From: Paracoccaceae bacterium
GTDB lineage: Bacteria > Pseudomonadota > Alphaproteobacteria > Rhodobacterales > Rhodobacteraceae
Direction of reading: 5' to 3'
Assembly (NCBI GenBank): GCA_020425125.1
Contig: JAGQRV010000067.1
Location: 20,134-66,588 of the forward strand
DNA length: 46,455 nt
Shown here: positions 1 through 8,247 of the stretch, piece after piece
How positions within the stretch are numbered: position 1 is the first letter of the stretch
Layout of the letters: the number at the start of each line of letters is the position of its first letter
Translations under genes and position numbers: made by a program
Notes under the pieces: generated by a model
Database searches by the model: none
The model's input: only the letters and a program-made list of their open reading frames with translations
Told to the model about the DNA's origin: nothing

Positions 1-210
1 AACATGGAGATCGGCATGATCACGCCGCCGGTGGGTCTCAACCTCTTCGTGACCTCGTCGGTCGCACAGATGCCGATGATGAACGTGGTGCGGGCGGCGA
101 TGCCCTGGCTCGCCATCCTGTTCCTGTTCCTGATCATCGTGACCTACGTGCCCTGGGTCTCGACCTGGCTTCCCACCACCTTCATGGGGCCGGAACTGAT
201 CCTGAAGTAA
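1..210 (+). CDS. dctM: TRAP transporter large permease (DctM), C-terminal end
   Basis: The reading frame is open from the first base, so the gene is cut by the left edge and only its last 69 residues are visible. They carry the conserved DctM tail: a Glu-Ile-Gly-Met-Ile-Thr-Pro-Pro-Val-Gly-Leu-Asn-Leu-Phe stretch (from about base 7), then one long hydrophobic helix and a short polar end. In this family the subunit forms the inner-membrane channel that couples sodium entry to uptake of organic acids delivered by a periplasmic binding protein. A strong terminator-like hairpin follows at 326-358. The relics of a binding protein on the other strand downstream fit a former TRAP locus, but the substrate cannot be told from this fragment. 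Confidence 0.93.
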   Translation, partial: NMEIGMITPPVGLNLFVTSSVAQMPMMNVVRAAMPWLAILFLFLIIVTYVPWVSTWLPTTFMGPELILK

Positions 211-527
211 GCGACTGGCGCGGGCAGGTCTGTCCGCGCCTTCCCGCTTCTGTCGGGCGGGCAACGGAAAGGCCGTTGCCGGGACAGTGCCGGACCGCGG
301 CATATCTCCGGCACATTCTTACGAGGGGGCCGTGCGGATCTCGCCCGCGCGGCCCCTTCGTGTCTGGTCTGCACAACAGTCGTGCCTTAGAGACCTGCCG
401 CGCGGATCAGCCGAACATGGAGGTCGGCAGCAGGAGCGCGATCTGCGAAAAGTCGATGATCAGCATCAGGTTGGCCCGGTCGGGTTGTCTCGACCAAGTC
501 GGGGTTGCGAAGGCGCGGACCATGGGC
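211..527. other. Intergenic stretch with terminator and possible gene debris
   Basis: No credible gene. It holds the hairpin at 326-358. On the minus strand around 475-407 there is a short frame reading ANLMLIIDFSQIALLLPTSM then Phe-Gly-stop, which looks like the last helix of some membrane protein. I cannot assign it, and it lies in the same disturbed region as the broken genes that follow. Confidence 0.5.
326..358 (+). terminator. Intrinsic terminator-like hairpin after dctM
   Basis: GGGGCCGTGCGG (326-337) pairs with CCGCGCGGCCCC (345-356) in a 12-base-pair stem with one G-U pair and a 7-base loop, followed by TT. The T-tract is short, but stem strength and position downstream of dctM fit a terminator. 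Confidence 0.65.
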
Positions 528-936
528 TCACTGCGTCCTCATCGCATCGACGATGGCTTGCAGATTGCCGCCGACTTCGACCACGGCCGCCTGATCCTTG
601 TCCGAAAGCGACGACCAGACATCGCGATTCATCAGGATGAAGAAGGGCGAGTTCGTCGCGTCCATCCCGAGCGTCGGGCAGGTCGCCACCCCGCCCAGCC
701 GGAAGGCGCGGGTCGCGGTCGTGTCGATCATCGCGCCGTCGATCACACCGGTCTGGATGGCATTGCAGGTCTCCGACACCGGCATCGAGACCGGCGAGCC
801 GTCCCATGCCTCGACTTGCAGCCCGGTACTGCGCGAGGGCACCCGGATCTTCATGCCCTTGACGTCCTCGGGCATGAGGACCGGCATGTCGCGGGTGTAG
901 AGGACGTTCGGATCACGCGGTGCGACCTGCTTCGTC
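528..936 (-). pseudogene. TRAP transporter substrate-binding protein (DctP) remnant
   Basis: The minus-strand frame from about 936 down to the stop at 528 reads as the middle of a DctP-family protein. It contains Asp-Pro-Asn-Val-Leu-Tyr-Thr, then an EDVKGMKIRVPSR block typical of the family, a Val-Ile-Asp-Gly-Ala segment and Ser-Pro-Phe-Phe-Ile-Leu-Met-Asn. Only about 135 residues remain of the usual 320-340. The N-terminal half including the signal peptide is missing, and the C-terminus stops early. Above 936 the frame degenerates into antisense of a different fragment. The parent family are periplasmic proteins that bind organic acids. I infer a relic of a TRAP operon broken by rearrangement. 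Confidence 0.82.
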
Positions 937-1240
937 CTCGCCCTGCAGGTCGATGTCGAGGTCGTCGACGGCCAATCCCAGGCGACCCCGCACGGCGCGG
1001 TCGTCGTCCGCCGGATCGACGGGCTGACAGAGGAATTCTCCGTCGACCGCGACCGCCTCCACACGGCTGGCCGGTCGGGCGGCGGCATGCGGTCGATGTC
1101 GCTCGACTTCGCCCATCCCGGTCGCTTCGCCGCCTCGCCGCGTGTCGGCTGCCAGTGGGGCGTCAGCCTTGTGGACCCGATGGCCGACGACCGCCTCTTC
1201 ATCATCGTCGCCGCGGAAGGCGCCAAGGCGGTCCCCGGTC
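937..1240 (+). pseudogene. Unassigned gene fragment between dctP and aldolase remnants
   Basis: The plus-strand frame read from about 942 to 1240 has protein-like composition and third-position GC bias, including Val-Val-Arg-Arg-Ile-Asp-Gly, Ser-Leu-Asp-Phe-Ala-His-Pro-Gly and Leu-Val-Asp-Pro-Met-Ala-Asp-Asp. It has no start codon with a ribosome site, and the aldolase homology begins in another frame at 1241. I do not recognise the family. It is most likely an internal piece of a deleted gene; it could also be non-coding. Confidence 0.35.
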
Positions 1241-1657
1241 GGCCCTCGCGACAACGGCTATTTCGGCGATCTTCTGGCCATCTCGGCAATGGCGCGGGGC
1301 TGCTTCGGGCTGTTGATCGACGCGGGCGTCCGCGATGTGCGTGACCTGACCGCGATGGGCTTTCCGGTCTGGTCCAGGGCGATCAGCGACCAGGGCACGG
1401 TGAAAGAGACGCCGGGCTCGGCCAATGTACCCGTGGTCTGCGCGGGTGCCGCTATCGAGGCGGGGAACTTTATCGTCGCCGGCGACGACGGAGTCGTCGT
1501 CGTGAAACGTTCAGAGGTTGCAGAGGTGCTCGTTGCCGCCGGGGCGCGCACGGCGCGGGAGGAAGCCAAGCGCGCCCGTCTCGCCGCCGGCGAACTCGGT
1601 CTCGACATCTACGACATGCGGTTGCGTCTGGCCGAGAAGGGCCTGAAATACGTCTGA
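1241..1657 (+). pseudogene. 4-carboxy-4-hydroxy-2-oxoadipate aldolase (RraA family), C-terminal remnant
   Basis: From 1241 the frame reads Gly-Tyr-Phe-Gly-Asp-Leu-Leu, then [12 protein letters not shown], Pro-Val-Trp-Ser, [19 protein letters not shown] and ends in Gly-Leu-Lys-Tyr-Val. This is the C-terminal 60% (about 138 of 225 residues) of the class II HMG/CHA aldolase family (LigK, GalC, ProA). Those enzymes split 4-carboxy-4-hydroxy-2-oxoadipate into pyruvate and oxaloacetate at the end of protocatechuate 4,5-cleavage and gallate degradation. The Arg-Asp pair of the active site is present, but the N-terminal third, including the start, is gone and replaced by unrelated sequence. I infer a truncated pseudogene. 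The tautomerase scrap at 3049 belongs to the same pathway. Confidence 0.85.
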
Positions 1658-1694
1658 GGACGGGTAGACTGGAAAAGCGGAAAGGGAAGCTCTG

Positions 1695-3014
1695 ATGTCG
1701 TCGGTGAAGATTGCGCTTGCCGCACTGCTGCTTGGCCTGACCGGGCTCTGGTTCATGGCGGACAGCCTCTATTCCACGCCTTTCGACTATCGCGCGTTCC
1801 GGGATGCGGCGATCCAGCTTTCCGGCATCCTCGCGCTTGGCGCCATGTGCGCCGCGACGCTGCTCGCCGCCCGGCCGGTCTGGCTCGAACCCGCGTTCGG
1901 CGGGCTCGACAAGATGTACCGGCTGCACAAATGGCTCGGGATCGCCGCCCTTGTCGCCTCGGTCGGCCACTGGTGGTTCGCGACCGGCAGCCGCCTGTTT
2001 TCGAGCGGCGGCGAAGGCCCGCACGGCCCGCGCGGCGGCGGAGAGCAGACCCTGAGCCTCATCGACAGCCTTCGCGGTCTGTCCCACCCGGTCGGCGAAT
2101 GGGGGTTCTACCTCGTCGTGGCGCTGGTTCTGATCGCCCTGCTGACGCGGATCCCCTATCGGTGGTTCGCCTACAGCCACATTGTCATCACCCCGGTTTT
2201 CCTCGCACTGGTGTTCCACGGGGTCCTGCTCGCGACGCCTGCCTACTGGTCGCAGCCAGTCGGATGGGCCCTGGCGCTCCTTTGCATCGCGGGTGTGGCC
2301 GCGGCCGCCGTGGTTCTGGCGCGGCGGTTTGGCATCCTGCGCGGTGCCGGCGGGACCGTGGAGGCGCAGACCTGGTATCCGGAGCTTCGCGTGCTGGAAA
2401 CGGTCATCGTGCTTGACGAGCACTGGACCGGGCACCAACCGGGTCAGTTCGCCTTCGTCACGACTTCGCGGCTGGAAGGCGCACATCCCTTCTCGATCGC
2501 GTCCGACTGGGATCCGGCGAGCCGGCGCATCGTCTTCATTGCCAAGGAGCTTGGCGATTACACCGCCCGACTCCGCGACGAGTTCCTGCCCGGACGCAGG
2601 GTGGCGGTCGAAGGACCCTATGGCCGGTTCGATTTCGAGGATGACCGCCCGACGCAGATCTGGGTCGGGGCGGGCGTCGGGATCACGCCGTTCATCGGCC
2701 GGATGCAGCGGATTGCCGGTCAAGGACAGGCTCAGGCGATCCACCTCTTCCACACGACCGAGGAGGTCTCGGAAGCGGCGTTGGACAAGATGCGGGCCGA
2801 TGCGGCCGCAGCCGGGGTCGCGCTGCATCTCACGCTGTCAAAGCGCGACCCGCTGCTCGACGGAGAACGGATCCGCGCGACGGTTCCCGACTGGCCGTCG
2901 GCGAGCCTCTGGTTCTGCGGCCCGGCCGGATTCGGCGCCACGCTCCGCAAGGATTTCCTGGCGCACGGATTCAGCCCGACCCATTTCCATCAGGAGCGGT
3001 TCTCCATGCGCTGA
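1695..3014 (+). CDS. Ferric reductase-like transmembrane flavoprotein
   Basis: A 439-residue protein. Residues about 1-215 form a heme-type ferric-reductase-like membrane domain with roughly six helices and histidines in the helices (around His75, His88 and the Tyr-Ser-His segment near 160). Residues about 220-439 are an FNR-like module, with the FAD-binding His-Pro-Phe-Ser-Ile-Ala and the NAD(P)H loop Val-Gly-Ala-Gly-Val-Gly-Ile-Thr-Pro-Phe. The family passes electrons from cytosolic NAD(P)H through FAD and heme across the inner membrane; the acceptor here is unknown. GGGAAG just before the ATG supports this start. The gene is intact although it lies between an aldolase remnant (38 bases upstream) and a tautomerase remnant (35 bases downstream). 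It may have belonged to that lost operon. Confidence 0.87.
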   Translation: MSSVKIALAALLLGLTGLWFMADSLYSTPFDYRAFRDAAIQLSGILALGAMCAATLLAARPVWLEPAFGGLDKMYRLHKWLGIAALVASVGHWWFATGSRLFSSGGEGPHGPRGGGEQTLSLIDSLRGLSHPVGEWGFYLVVALVLIALLTRIPYRWFAYSHIVITPVFLALVFHGVLLATPAYWSQPVGWALALLCIAGVAAAAVVLARRFGILRGAGGTVEAQTWYPELRVLETVIVLDEHWTGHQPGQFAFVTTSRLEGAHPFSIASDWDPASRRIVFIAKELGDYTARLRDEFLPGRRVAVEGPYGRFDFEDDRPTQIWVGAGVGITPFIGRMQRIAGQGQAQAIHLFHTTEEVSEAALDKMRADAAAAGVALHLTLSKRDPLLDGERIRATVPDWPSASLWFCGPAGFGATLRKDFLAHGFSPTHFHQERFSMR

Positions 3015-3048
3015 GGCGCAGGCAACCCGCTCAAGAAGAGAGCGACCC

Positions 3049-3105
3049 TTGAGCGACGCTATTCCCTGCCTGTGGATGCGCGGCGGCACGTCGAAGGGCG
3101 GTCGT
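3049..3105 (+). pseudogene. 4-oxalomesaconate tautomerase (GalD/PrpF family), N-terminal scrap
   Basis: A TTG codon at 3049, preceded by an AGAGAG-type ribosome site, opens a frame reading IPCLWMRGGTSKGG. This is the diagnostic N-terminus of the PrpF/GalD isomerases, which interconvert tautomers of 4-oxalomesaconate in gallate degradation. Homology stops after about 19 residues, where the usual Tyr-Phe-Leu segment should follow, and the next gene converges from the other strand. I infer a deletion that removed the remaining 330 or so residues. It is not a functional gene. Confidence 0.75.
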
Positions 3106-3143
3106 GTCTCAGGTCGAAATCTGGCGGTGCGGCGGCCCGATTG

Positions 3144-4565
3144 TCACGTGCCGCCGAGGACGGCAATGGGCATCACGTCCATCGCCTCTGCGGGCATGAG
3201 GCTCTCGGCGTCGATGCGCAATCCCGGCCCGTCGACGATCGCTCGGCGCGCACCGAGAGTGGTGCGCCAGCGCGTGCTCCGGCCCGGCGTCCAGCCGTCC
3301 ATCCGGTCGAGCAGGACGTGCAGCAGCAGAGCCTTGTCCCGGTCCGAGCCGGTCCGGTAGCGCATGGTTTCGTCCGGAAGCGCGATGCGGTCCCGGTCAT
3401 CGAAAATGGACTCGGTGCCCTCGCAGGCGCGGACCACGGACAGGCATTCCTCGACCGAGGTGGGTCGCGGCAGAAAGGTTTCGGCCAGACCGCTCGAATG
3501 GCCGGCGAAAAGGTAGACCGACGGATCGGGAACATCGACCGCGCGAAAGACGTGCAGCGCCCGGACGGCAAACGGATCGCGCGCATCGAAGGCGCGGGAC
3601 CGGATGCGCTCGGCCACGTCGGCAGCGCCGGAGAAATCTCCCAGGCTGGCAAACAGGACACCGGGATGCGCGAGTTCTTCCCGGAAACCCACGGTCGCCT
3701 CTTGCCGTAGGCGCGTCAACTGGCGCGTTGCGGCGCCGAGAAAACGCTCGGCGATGTCGATGGTGGCGGCGTGCCGCCCCAAATCCAGCGTGGACCCGGA
3801 CTCCCCGCAGGTGACAAGACCTTCGGCCGTCGCGATGGTATCGCAATCGTGCAGTTTGTCGTCGAAAGCGAGCTGGACGTCCCCGGCGTAGTCCTGGGTC
3901 ACCAGACGCCTCCAGTCCTGTCGGGAGAATTGCAGCTTCTTGCTGTAATACCAGTGCGCGTCATCCGCATTCCAGTGCATCACGGTGCAGTGCGACGGCT
4001 CCATCAGGAAGAAGAGCCGCGCGGCAGCGAATTCGGGGAATGCCAGAAGGAGGGCGGCGTAAAGCGCCGCCTCGTCGACACAGCAGGTCAGACCGAGCGG
4101 CTTGTGGTGCCGGTGGCCAAGCAGGCGGCGGCAGGCATGGGCTTCGTCGATGGTGCCATAGGTGAATGCCGGCACCTCGCCGCGGCGAAACCGCGGTACA
4201 TCCAGCGTCTCGGGTGTCAGGTTTCGCGCCTCGCGCCACGCAAATTCGTCGTTGATGCTCTCAAGCGCGTACCGGATCGTGTCTGCCCCGATGCGCTCTG
4301 CCTGCCGCTCCAGATCGAGCGTGCCATACATCTCGAATAGCTGCGCGGGGGGAACGTGCTCGAAATGGTGGTCGATGTATTGTGCAGCGCGTGCCGCGAT
4401 GTCGCGCGGCTCCTCCCCGGCTTCGGCGCGGATGCGCGCAACGATATCCCAGAGTCGGGGCGACATCAGGTTGGCGAGGGTCAGGGCATAGACCAGTTCG
4501 GGATCGGCGATCGCATCCAGAAGGTTCGGCGCGATCCATCGAAGGGCGGTCTGCCGGTCTGTCAT
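3144..4565 (-). CDS. Transglutaminase-like hypothetical protein
   Basis: A 473-residue soluble protein that I cannot assign to a characterised family. Residues about 155-210 look like a transglutaminase-type (papain fold) core: a paired cysteine (161-162) at the head of a hydrophobic helix, then His192, His197 and acidic residues 201-202 in a His-Trp-Asn-Ala-Asp-Asp context ending in Tyr-Tyr-Ser-Lys-Lys. No signal peptide or membrane segment is visible. The ATG at 4565 overlaps the stop of the MFS gene in an ATGA, so the two are almost certainly co-translated. I rejected the longer open frame upstream because it is antisense of the exporter reading frame. The fold is inference from spacing; a Cys-His-Asp hydrolase or a peptide-processing enzyme is possible. 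Confidence 0.75.
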   Translation of the reverse strand: MTDRQTALRWIAPNLLDAIADPELVYALTLANLMSPRLWDIVARIRAEAGEEPRDIAARAAQYIDHHFEHVPPAQLFEMYGTLDLERQAERIGADTIRYALESINDEFAWREARNLTPETLDVPRFRRGEVPAFTYGTIDEAHACRRLLGHRHHKPLGLTCCVDEAALYAALLLAFPEFAAARLFFLMEPSHCTVMHWNADDAHWYYSKKLQFSRQDWRRLVTQDYAGDVQLAFDDKLHDCDTIATAEGLVTCGESGSTLDLGRHAATIDIAERFLGAATRQLTRLRQEATVGFREELAHPGVLFASLGDFSGAADVAERIRSRAFDARDPFAVRALHVFRAVDVPDPSVYLFAGHSSGLAETFLPRPTSVEECLSVVRACEGTESIFDDRDRIALPDETMRYRTGSDRDKALLLHVLLDRMDGWTPGRSTRWRTTLGARRAIVDGPGLRIDAESLMPAEAMDVMPIAVLGGT

Positions 4566-6082
4566 GTGCTGCCTTTCTCGTTCCGCGCCGAGCCCGGTTT
4601 GAGGCGCGCAAGGGCGGGGACCGCGGCCAGCGCAAGAAGGGCGCCGCAGATGAAGACCGCGTGAAAGCCGGACTGCATGTCGGCAGGTACGGCGCCAGAG
4701 CGTGGCGCGCCGGTGAAAGTGCCTGGCGAGAGTTGCGACAGGATCGTCTCGAAGGCGACGAGCCCCAGAAGCTGCGATAGCACGCGTAGCGTGGCTTGCG
4801 CGCTTCCCGCGGGGGCAACGAGATCTGGCGGAACCTGCAGGAGACTGGCGTGCAACAGGGCGGGAAGCGTCAGCCCAATTCCGCAGCCCACCAGCGCCAG
4901 CGCGGCGAGCAGTGCCGGCACCGGGGTGGCATGGTCGGCAACGATCAGCGCGCCGTACCCGGCAAGGACGGCGACCAGACCGGCAATGCATTGGGTTCGT
5001 GCCGCTGGGCCGCTCGGAAGAAGGCCAAGCAGGATCGACGTGGCCACGGTGGCCAACGGCAAGATCGATACCGTGCGACCCATCGCATCCGTGTCCAGTC
5101 CGCGGAACCATTCGAAATAGAATGGCAGCACGAAATTGAGCCCACCCATGCCGGCGCTGACGGCGGCAATGATCAGCGTCGCTGTCACGAACCCACCGGC
5201 GTCCAGGATCTGCGCATCGACCAGCCGGACCTGTGCCGATTGTTCCGCCGCCCACACCGCTGCCGCGGCGGCAGCCCCGAGACCGAAGAGCGTCAGGATC
5301 GGCAGGCTCCGCCATCCCCATTCCTGACCCTGATTGAGAGCAAGGACCAGCGCGCCCACCGACAGCGACAGTCCTGCCACCGAGATCGGCCGGGGCATCC
5401 TCCGGGACAGTGGTTCCGCGCCCGAGGGAGTGCGGCCAAAGAATACTCGGGCGAGGACGAAAGCAACAGCGGACATGGGCAGGTTCATCCAGAACACTGC
5501 CTGCCAGCCGAACGCTTCGGTAAAAGCGCCGCCGACGACGGGGCCGGCGACCAGCCCCGTGAAGGACCCCGTGGCGTACAGCGCGAAGGCCCGCTTCTGC
5601 TGCAGGTCGGGGAAGCAGCTTCGGATCAGAACCGGTCCGATCACGTACATGATCGCCGCGCCACAACCCTGAATGGCACGCAGGGCGCCGAGCAGGGCAA
5701 GAGATCCGGAGAGGGCGGCCCCGGCGGATGCAGCGGCAAAGACGGCCAGGCCCAGCGTCAGGCTCCGGCCGGGACCGATGCGGGCGATCAGGAAACCGCT
5801 GACCGGCAGCAGCGTCACCATCGACAGCATGTAGGCGATCGAGGCCCACGAGACGCCGCTGGTGCTGGCATGGAAATACGCGGTCAGGGTTGGAAGCGCG
5901 ACATTGATCGCCGAGAAGTCCAGGCTCACGAGGAAGATGCTCAGCCAGACCAGCACGAGCGGAATCGCGAAGGATTGCCGCGCTTCCGCGTCCGCCCGTC
6001 CTTTTGCAGCGTCTGAGCTCCCGGACATTCGCGGCATCCCAAATCGGCCAGTGTGCCGTTGATCTGCGATCACCGTGCACAC
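4562..6082 (-). CDS. MFS transporter, DHA2 (EmrB/QacA-like) drug-proton antiporter
   Basis: About 506 residues of mostly hydrophobic sequence with the 14-helix layout of the DHA2 family. Helix 1 carries LDFSAINVALPTL (the family D1 motif), and helix 4 carries an Arg-Ala-Ile-Gln-Gly-Cys-Gly-Ala-Ala segment (motif B). The Gly-Pro-x-x-Gly-Gly of motif C is present as Gly-Pro-Val-Val-Gly-Gly-Ala-Phe. The family exports amphipathic compounds in exchange for protons at the inner membrane. Alternative starts exist at residues 16 and 19. Its stop codon shares bases with the start of the downstream transglutaminase-like gene. That pairing suggests export of, or protection from, something the partner makes or modifies, which is inference only. 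Confidence 0.9.
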   Translation of the reverse strand: MCTVIADQRHTGRFGMPRMSGSSDAAKGRADAEARQSFAIPLVLVWLSIFLVSLDFSAINVALPTLTAYFHASTSGVSWASIAYMLSMVTLLPVSGFLIARIGPGRSLTLGLAVFAAASAGAALSGSLALLGALRAIQGCGAAIMYVIGPVLIRSCFPDLQQKRAFALYATGSFTGLVAGPVVGGAFTEAFGWQAVFWMNLPMSAVAFVLARVFFGRTPSGAEPLSRRMPRPISVAGLSLSVGALVLALNQGQEWGWRSLPILTLFGLGAAAAAAVWAAEQSAQVRLVDAQILDAGGFVTATLIIAAVSAGMGGLNFVLPFYFEWFRGLDTDAMGRTVSILPLATVATSILLGLLPSGPAARTQCIAGLVAVLAGYGALIVADHATPVPALLAALALVGCGIGLTLPALLHASLLQVPPDLVAPAGSAQATLRVLSQLLGLVAFETILSQLSPGTFTGAPRSGAVPADMQSGFHAVFICGALLALAAVPALARLKPGSARNEKGST

Positions 6083-6256
6083 GCCCCTGGCGAAACCCTA
6101 GCACGATCCTGTCCAACCCGCCAAAGCGCTGGTTCCCTGAGGGTGCCGCTGCGGGAGCGGCTGTATCGCGGCAGCACGCCTTGCCTTATGTGACACTTGG
6201 GCAATTCGCCTCCGGGCGGTCGAAGCCCGGCCCGGCGTGTCCACCTCAAAGTCCGC

Positions 6257-7012
6257 CTACACGCTGACCGTGATGCCGCCATCGACATAGAGCGTGTGGC
6301 CGTTCACGAAGGAGGAGGCGTCGGACGCAAGAAAGACGGCGGCGCCGATCAGTTCGCCCACCTCGCCCCAGCGGCCGGCCGGCGTGCGGGCCGCGAGCCA
6401 GGCGGAAAAGCCGGCATCGTCGACGAGGGCCTGGTTCAGGGGCGTGCGGAAATATCCCGGTGCAATGGCGTTGACCTGAAGGCCGTGCCGCGCCCAATCC
6501 GTTGCCATGCCGCGGGTGAGATTGCGGACCGCGCCCTTGGTGGCGGTGTAGGGCGCGATGCCGGGGCGGGCGAGCTCGCTCTGGACCGAGGCGATGTTGA
6601 TGATCTTGCCCCGGCCGCGGGCGATCATGCCGCGCGCCACCGCCTGACCCACATAGAAGAGGCTGGAGACGTTGGTCTCCAGCAGCGCATGCCAGCGCTC
6701 GACGGGAAAGTCCTCGAGCGGAGCACGGTGCTGGATGCCGGCATTGTTGATCAGGATGTCGACCGGCCCCTCCGCCTCCAGATCCGCGATGGCGGCCGCG
6801 GCGGCGCCGGGATCGGTCACGTCGAAGGCCGCAATCGTCGTACCCGGCCCCAGACGCGCTGCCGCTTCGGCCAGGCGGTCCCGGTTGCGGCCGTTCAGGA
6901 CGACATTGGCGCCATGTGCCGCCAGACCTTCGGCCAGCACAAGGCCGATGCCCTGGCTCGAGCCGGTGACGAGCGCGCGTCGGTCCGAGAGATCGAAGAG
7001 CGGAAAGGTCAT
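6257..7012 (-). CDS. SDR oxidoreductase, gluconate 5-dehydrogenase type
   Basis: A 251-residue short-chain dehydrogenase. The NAD(P)-binding motif is TGSSQGIG near residues 13-20, followed by Asn-Asn-Ala-Gly. The catalytic Ser lies in NIASVQSE and the Tyr-x-x-x-Lys in YTATKGAV. The blocks RGMATDWARHGLQVNAIAPG and NGHTLYVDGG match the gluconate 5-dehydrogenase (IdnO/Gno) subgroup, which interconverts gluconate and 5-ketogluconate. I chose the ATG at 7012 because GGAGAAG precedes it by a few bases; a longer frame to 7117 has no such site. It stands alone on the minus strand with no other gluconate genes nearby, so the true substrate could be another sugar acid or polyol. Confidence 0.88.
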   Translation of the reverse strand: MTFPLFDLSDRRALVTGSSQGIGLVLAEGLAAHGANVVLNGRNRDRLAEAAARLGPGTTIAAFDVTDPGAAAAAIADLEAEGPVDILINNAGIQHRAPLEDFPVERWHALLETNVSSLFYVGQAVARGMIARGRGKIINIASVQSELARPGIAPYTATKGAVRNLTRGMATDWARHGLQVNAIAPGYFRTPLNQALVDDAGFSAWLAARTPAGRWGEVGELIGAAVFLASDASSFVNGHTLYVDGGITVSV

Positions 7013-7425
7013 GGTGCTTCTCCGGCCGGCTCTGTTTCTGCTGCCGCCCCCGCGGCGGAGCCGGCGCCGAGGCTGCCGAGACGTATCCGGCCGCCTGTCC
7101 CGGCCATCGTGCGTCACCGCGGCGAGCGCGGATAGCGCCCCCCGACGATATCGCGTGTCGATGGGCCGATGTCCACGGGGGAGGGCGCCCGGATCGGCGT
7201 GCAGCAGGTCGCGGTTGCTGCGCTTGAGGGGTCAACAGGACGCGATCAATGCCGGCGACGGCTCTCCGGCAATCATCGCCCGGCGAATATTGCCATGGCG
7301 ACTGTTGCGCGCGGAAACCGGCCGTAATGTATCGGTCCTTCCTTCACTGGTCGGTGTCGGCACGAGCCATCGTCCGCAATTGGCCGCCGGTGCTGCCCGG
7401 ACGCCTCACATATCCGCGTCGTGGC
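7013..7425. other. Intergenic stretch without a recognisable gene
   Basis: About 410 bases between the isomerase gene and the SDR gene, both on the minus strand. Open frames here are low-complexity, Arg/Pro-rich and lack ribosome sites. An imperfect inverted repeat (GGCAAT 7268-7273, ATTGCC 7289-7294) is the only structure noted. It probably contains the promoter of the SDR gene. Confidence 0.5.
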
Positions 7426-8202
7426 TTAACTTCCTCGGTAGCGGGCGGGCCGCTTCTCAAGGAAGGCGTCGACGCCTTCGCGAAAGTCGTGCGTGTCGCC
7501 TGCCAGGCCCTGAAGCTGTGCTTCCAGGGCGAGCTGGTCGGCGAGCCGGTTCTGCAGGCTCGACCGGAGCGCCTGCTTGGCAAGCCGGTAGGCGGCCGTC
7601 GGTCCGGCGGCGAGCTGGCTGGCGCGGCTCCGGATCGTGGCGGCAAAGTCCGCGTCGGGAACGGCCTGCCAGATCATGCCCCAGTCCGCGGCCTGTTCGG
7701 CCGTCACCGGCTCGGCGAAGAGCACCGCGCCCATTGCGCGGGCAAAGCTCACCTGACGCGGCAGCCAGAAGGTGCCGCCGGCATCCGGGATCAGGCCGAT
7801 GCGCGTGAAGGCCTGAAGGAAGACCGCCGAATGCGCCGCGATCACCACGTCGGCGGCGAGCGCCAGGTTTGCCCCGGCTCCGGCTGCGGGACCGTTCACC
7901 GCGGCGATGGTCGGCACCGGGCAGTCGTAGACTGCGTGCAGCATCGGCTCGTATTCCTCGCGCAGCAGGCATTCGAGCTCGTGTGGTTGGATACCCGGTA
8001 CCTCCGACAGATCCTGCCCCGAGCAGAAGCCGCGCCCGGCGCCTGTCAGCACCAGAACACGAGCAGTCTTCCCGGCGTCTTCGACTGCCGCGCGGATCTC
8101 GCGCCGCATGGTGGAGGTCAGCCCGTTCATCACCTCCGGACGGTCGAGGGTGAGGGTGGCGATATCGCCGTCCCGGCTGTACCGGATTGTCTCGTAGGTC
8201 AT
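7426..8202 (-). CDS. paaG: Enoyl-CoA hydratase/isomerase, PaaG-like
   Basis: A crotonase-fold protein of 258 residues. The oxyanion-hole segments are GAGRGFCSGQDL and Val-Asn-Gly-Pro-Ala-Ala-Gly-Ala-Gly. RIGLIPDAGGTFWLPR carries the Asp used by PaaG-type isomerases in place of the second hydratase Glu. The tail with Asp-Phe-Arg-Glu-Gly-Val and Phe-Leu-Glu-Lys-Arg also matches the family. PaaG (2-(1,2-epoxy-1,2-dihydrophenyl)acetyl-CoA isomerase) turns ring-epoxide phenylacetyl-CoA into the oxepin; relatives act on other enoyl-CoAs. No other paa gene is visible here, so it may be an orphan copy or belong with the adjacent SDR, whose stop-to-start gap is 45 bases. The assignment to the isomerase subgroup is good; the exact substrate is not proven. 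Confidence 0.78.
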   Translation of the reverse strand: MTYETIRYSRDGDIATLTLDRPEVMNGLTSTMRREIRAAVEDAGKTARVLVLTGAGRGFCSGQDLSEVPGIQPHELECLLREEYEPMLHAVYDCPVPTIAAVNGPAAGAGANLALAADVVIAAHSAVFLQAFTRIGLIPDAGGTFWLPRQVSFARAMGAVLFAEPVTAEQAADWGMIWQAVPDADFAATIRSRASQLAAGPTAAYRLAKQALRSSLQNRLADQLALEAQLQGLAGDTHDFREGVDAFLEKRPARYRGS

Positions 8203-8247
8203 GGTCCCTCCTTCCGCGTGTGCGGCGACGTCCTTGTCGATTGAGCC

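Noticed and set aside
4566-6116. Apparent N-terminal extension of the 3144-4565 gene to a 990-residue protein
   Set aside because: It is antisense-frame shadow of the MFS gene on the same strand in another frame: low complexity, rich in Arg/Gly/Ala, with no domain. The ATGA at 4562-4565 gives a natural start.
6083-6256. Possible tRNA or RNA gene between the MFS and SDR genes
   Set aside because: GC-rich local pairing is present but there is no cloverleaf, T-loop motif or acceptor stem.
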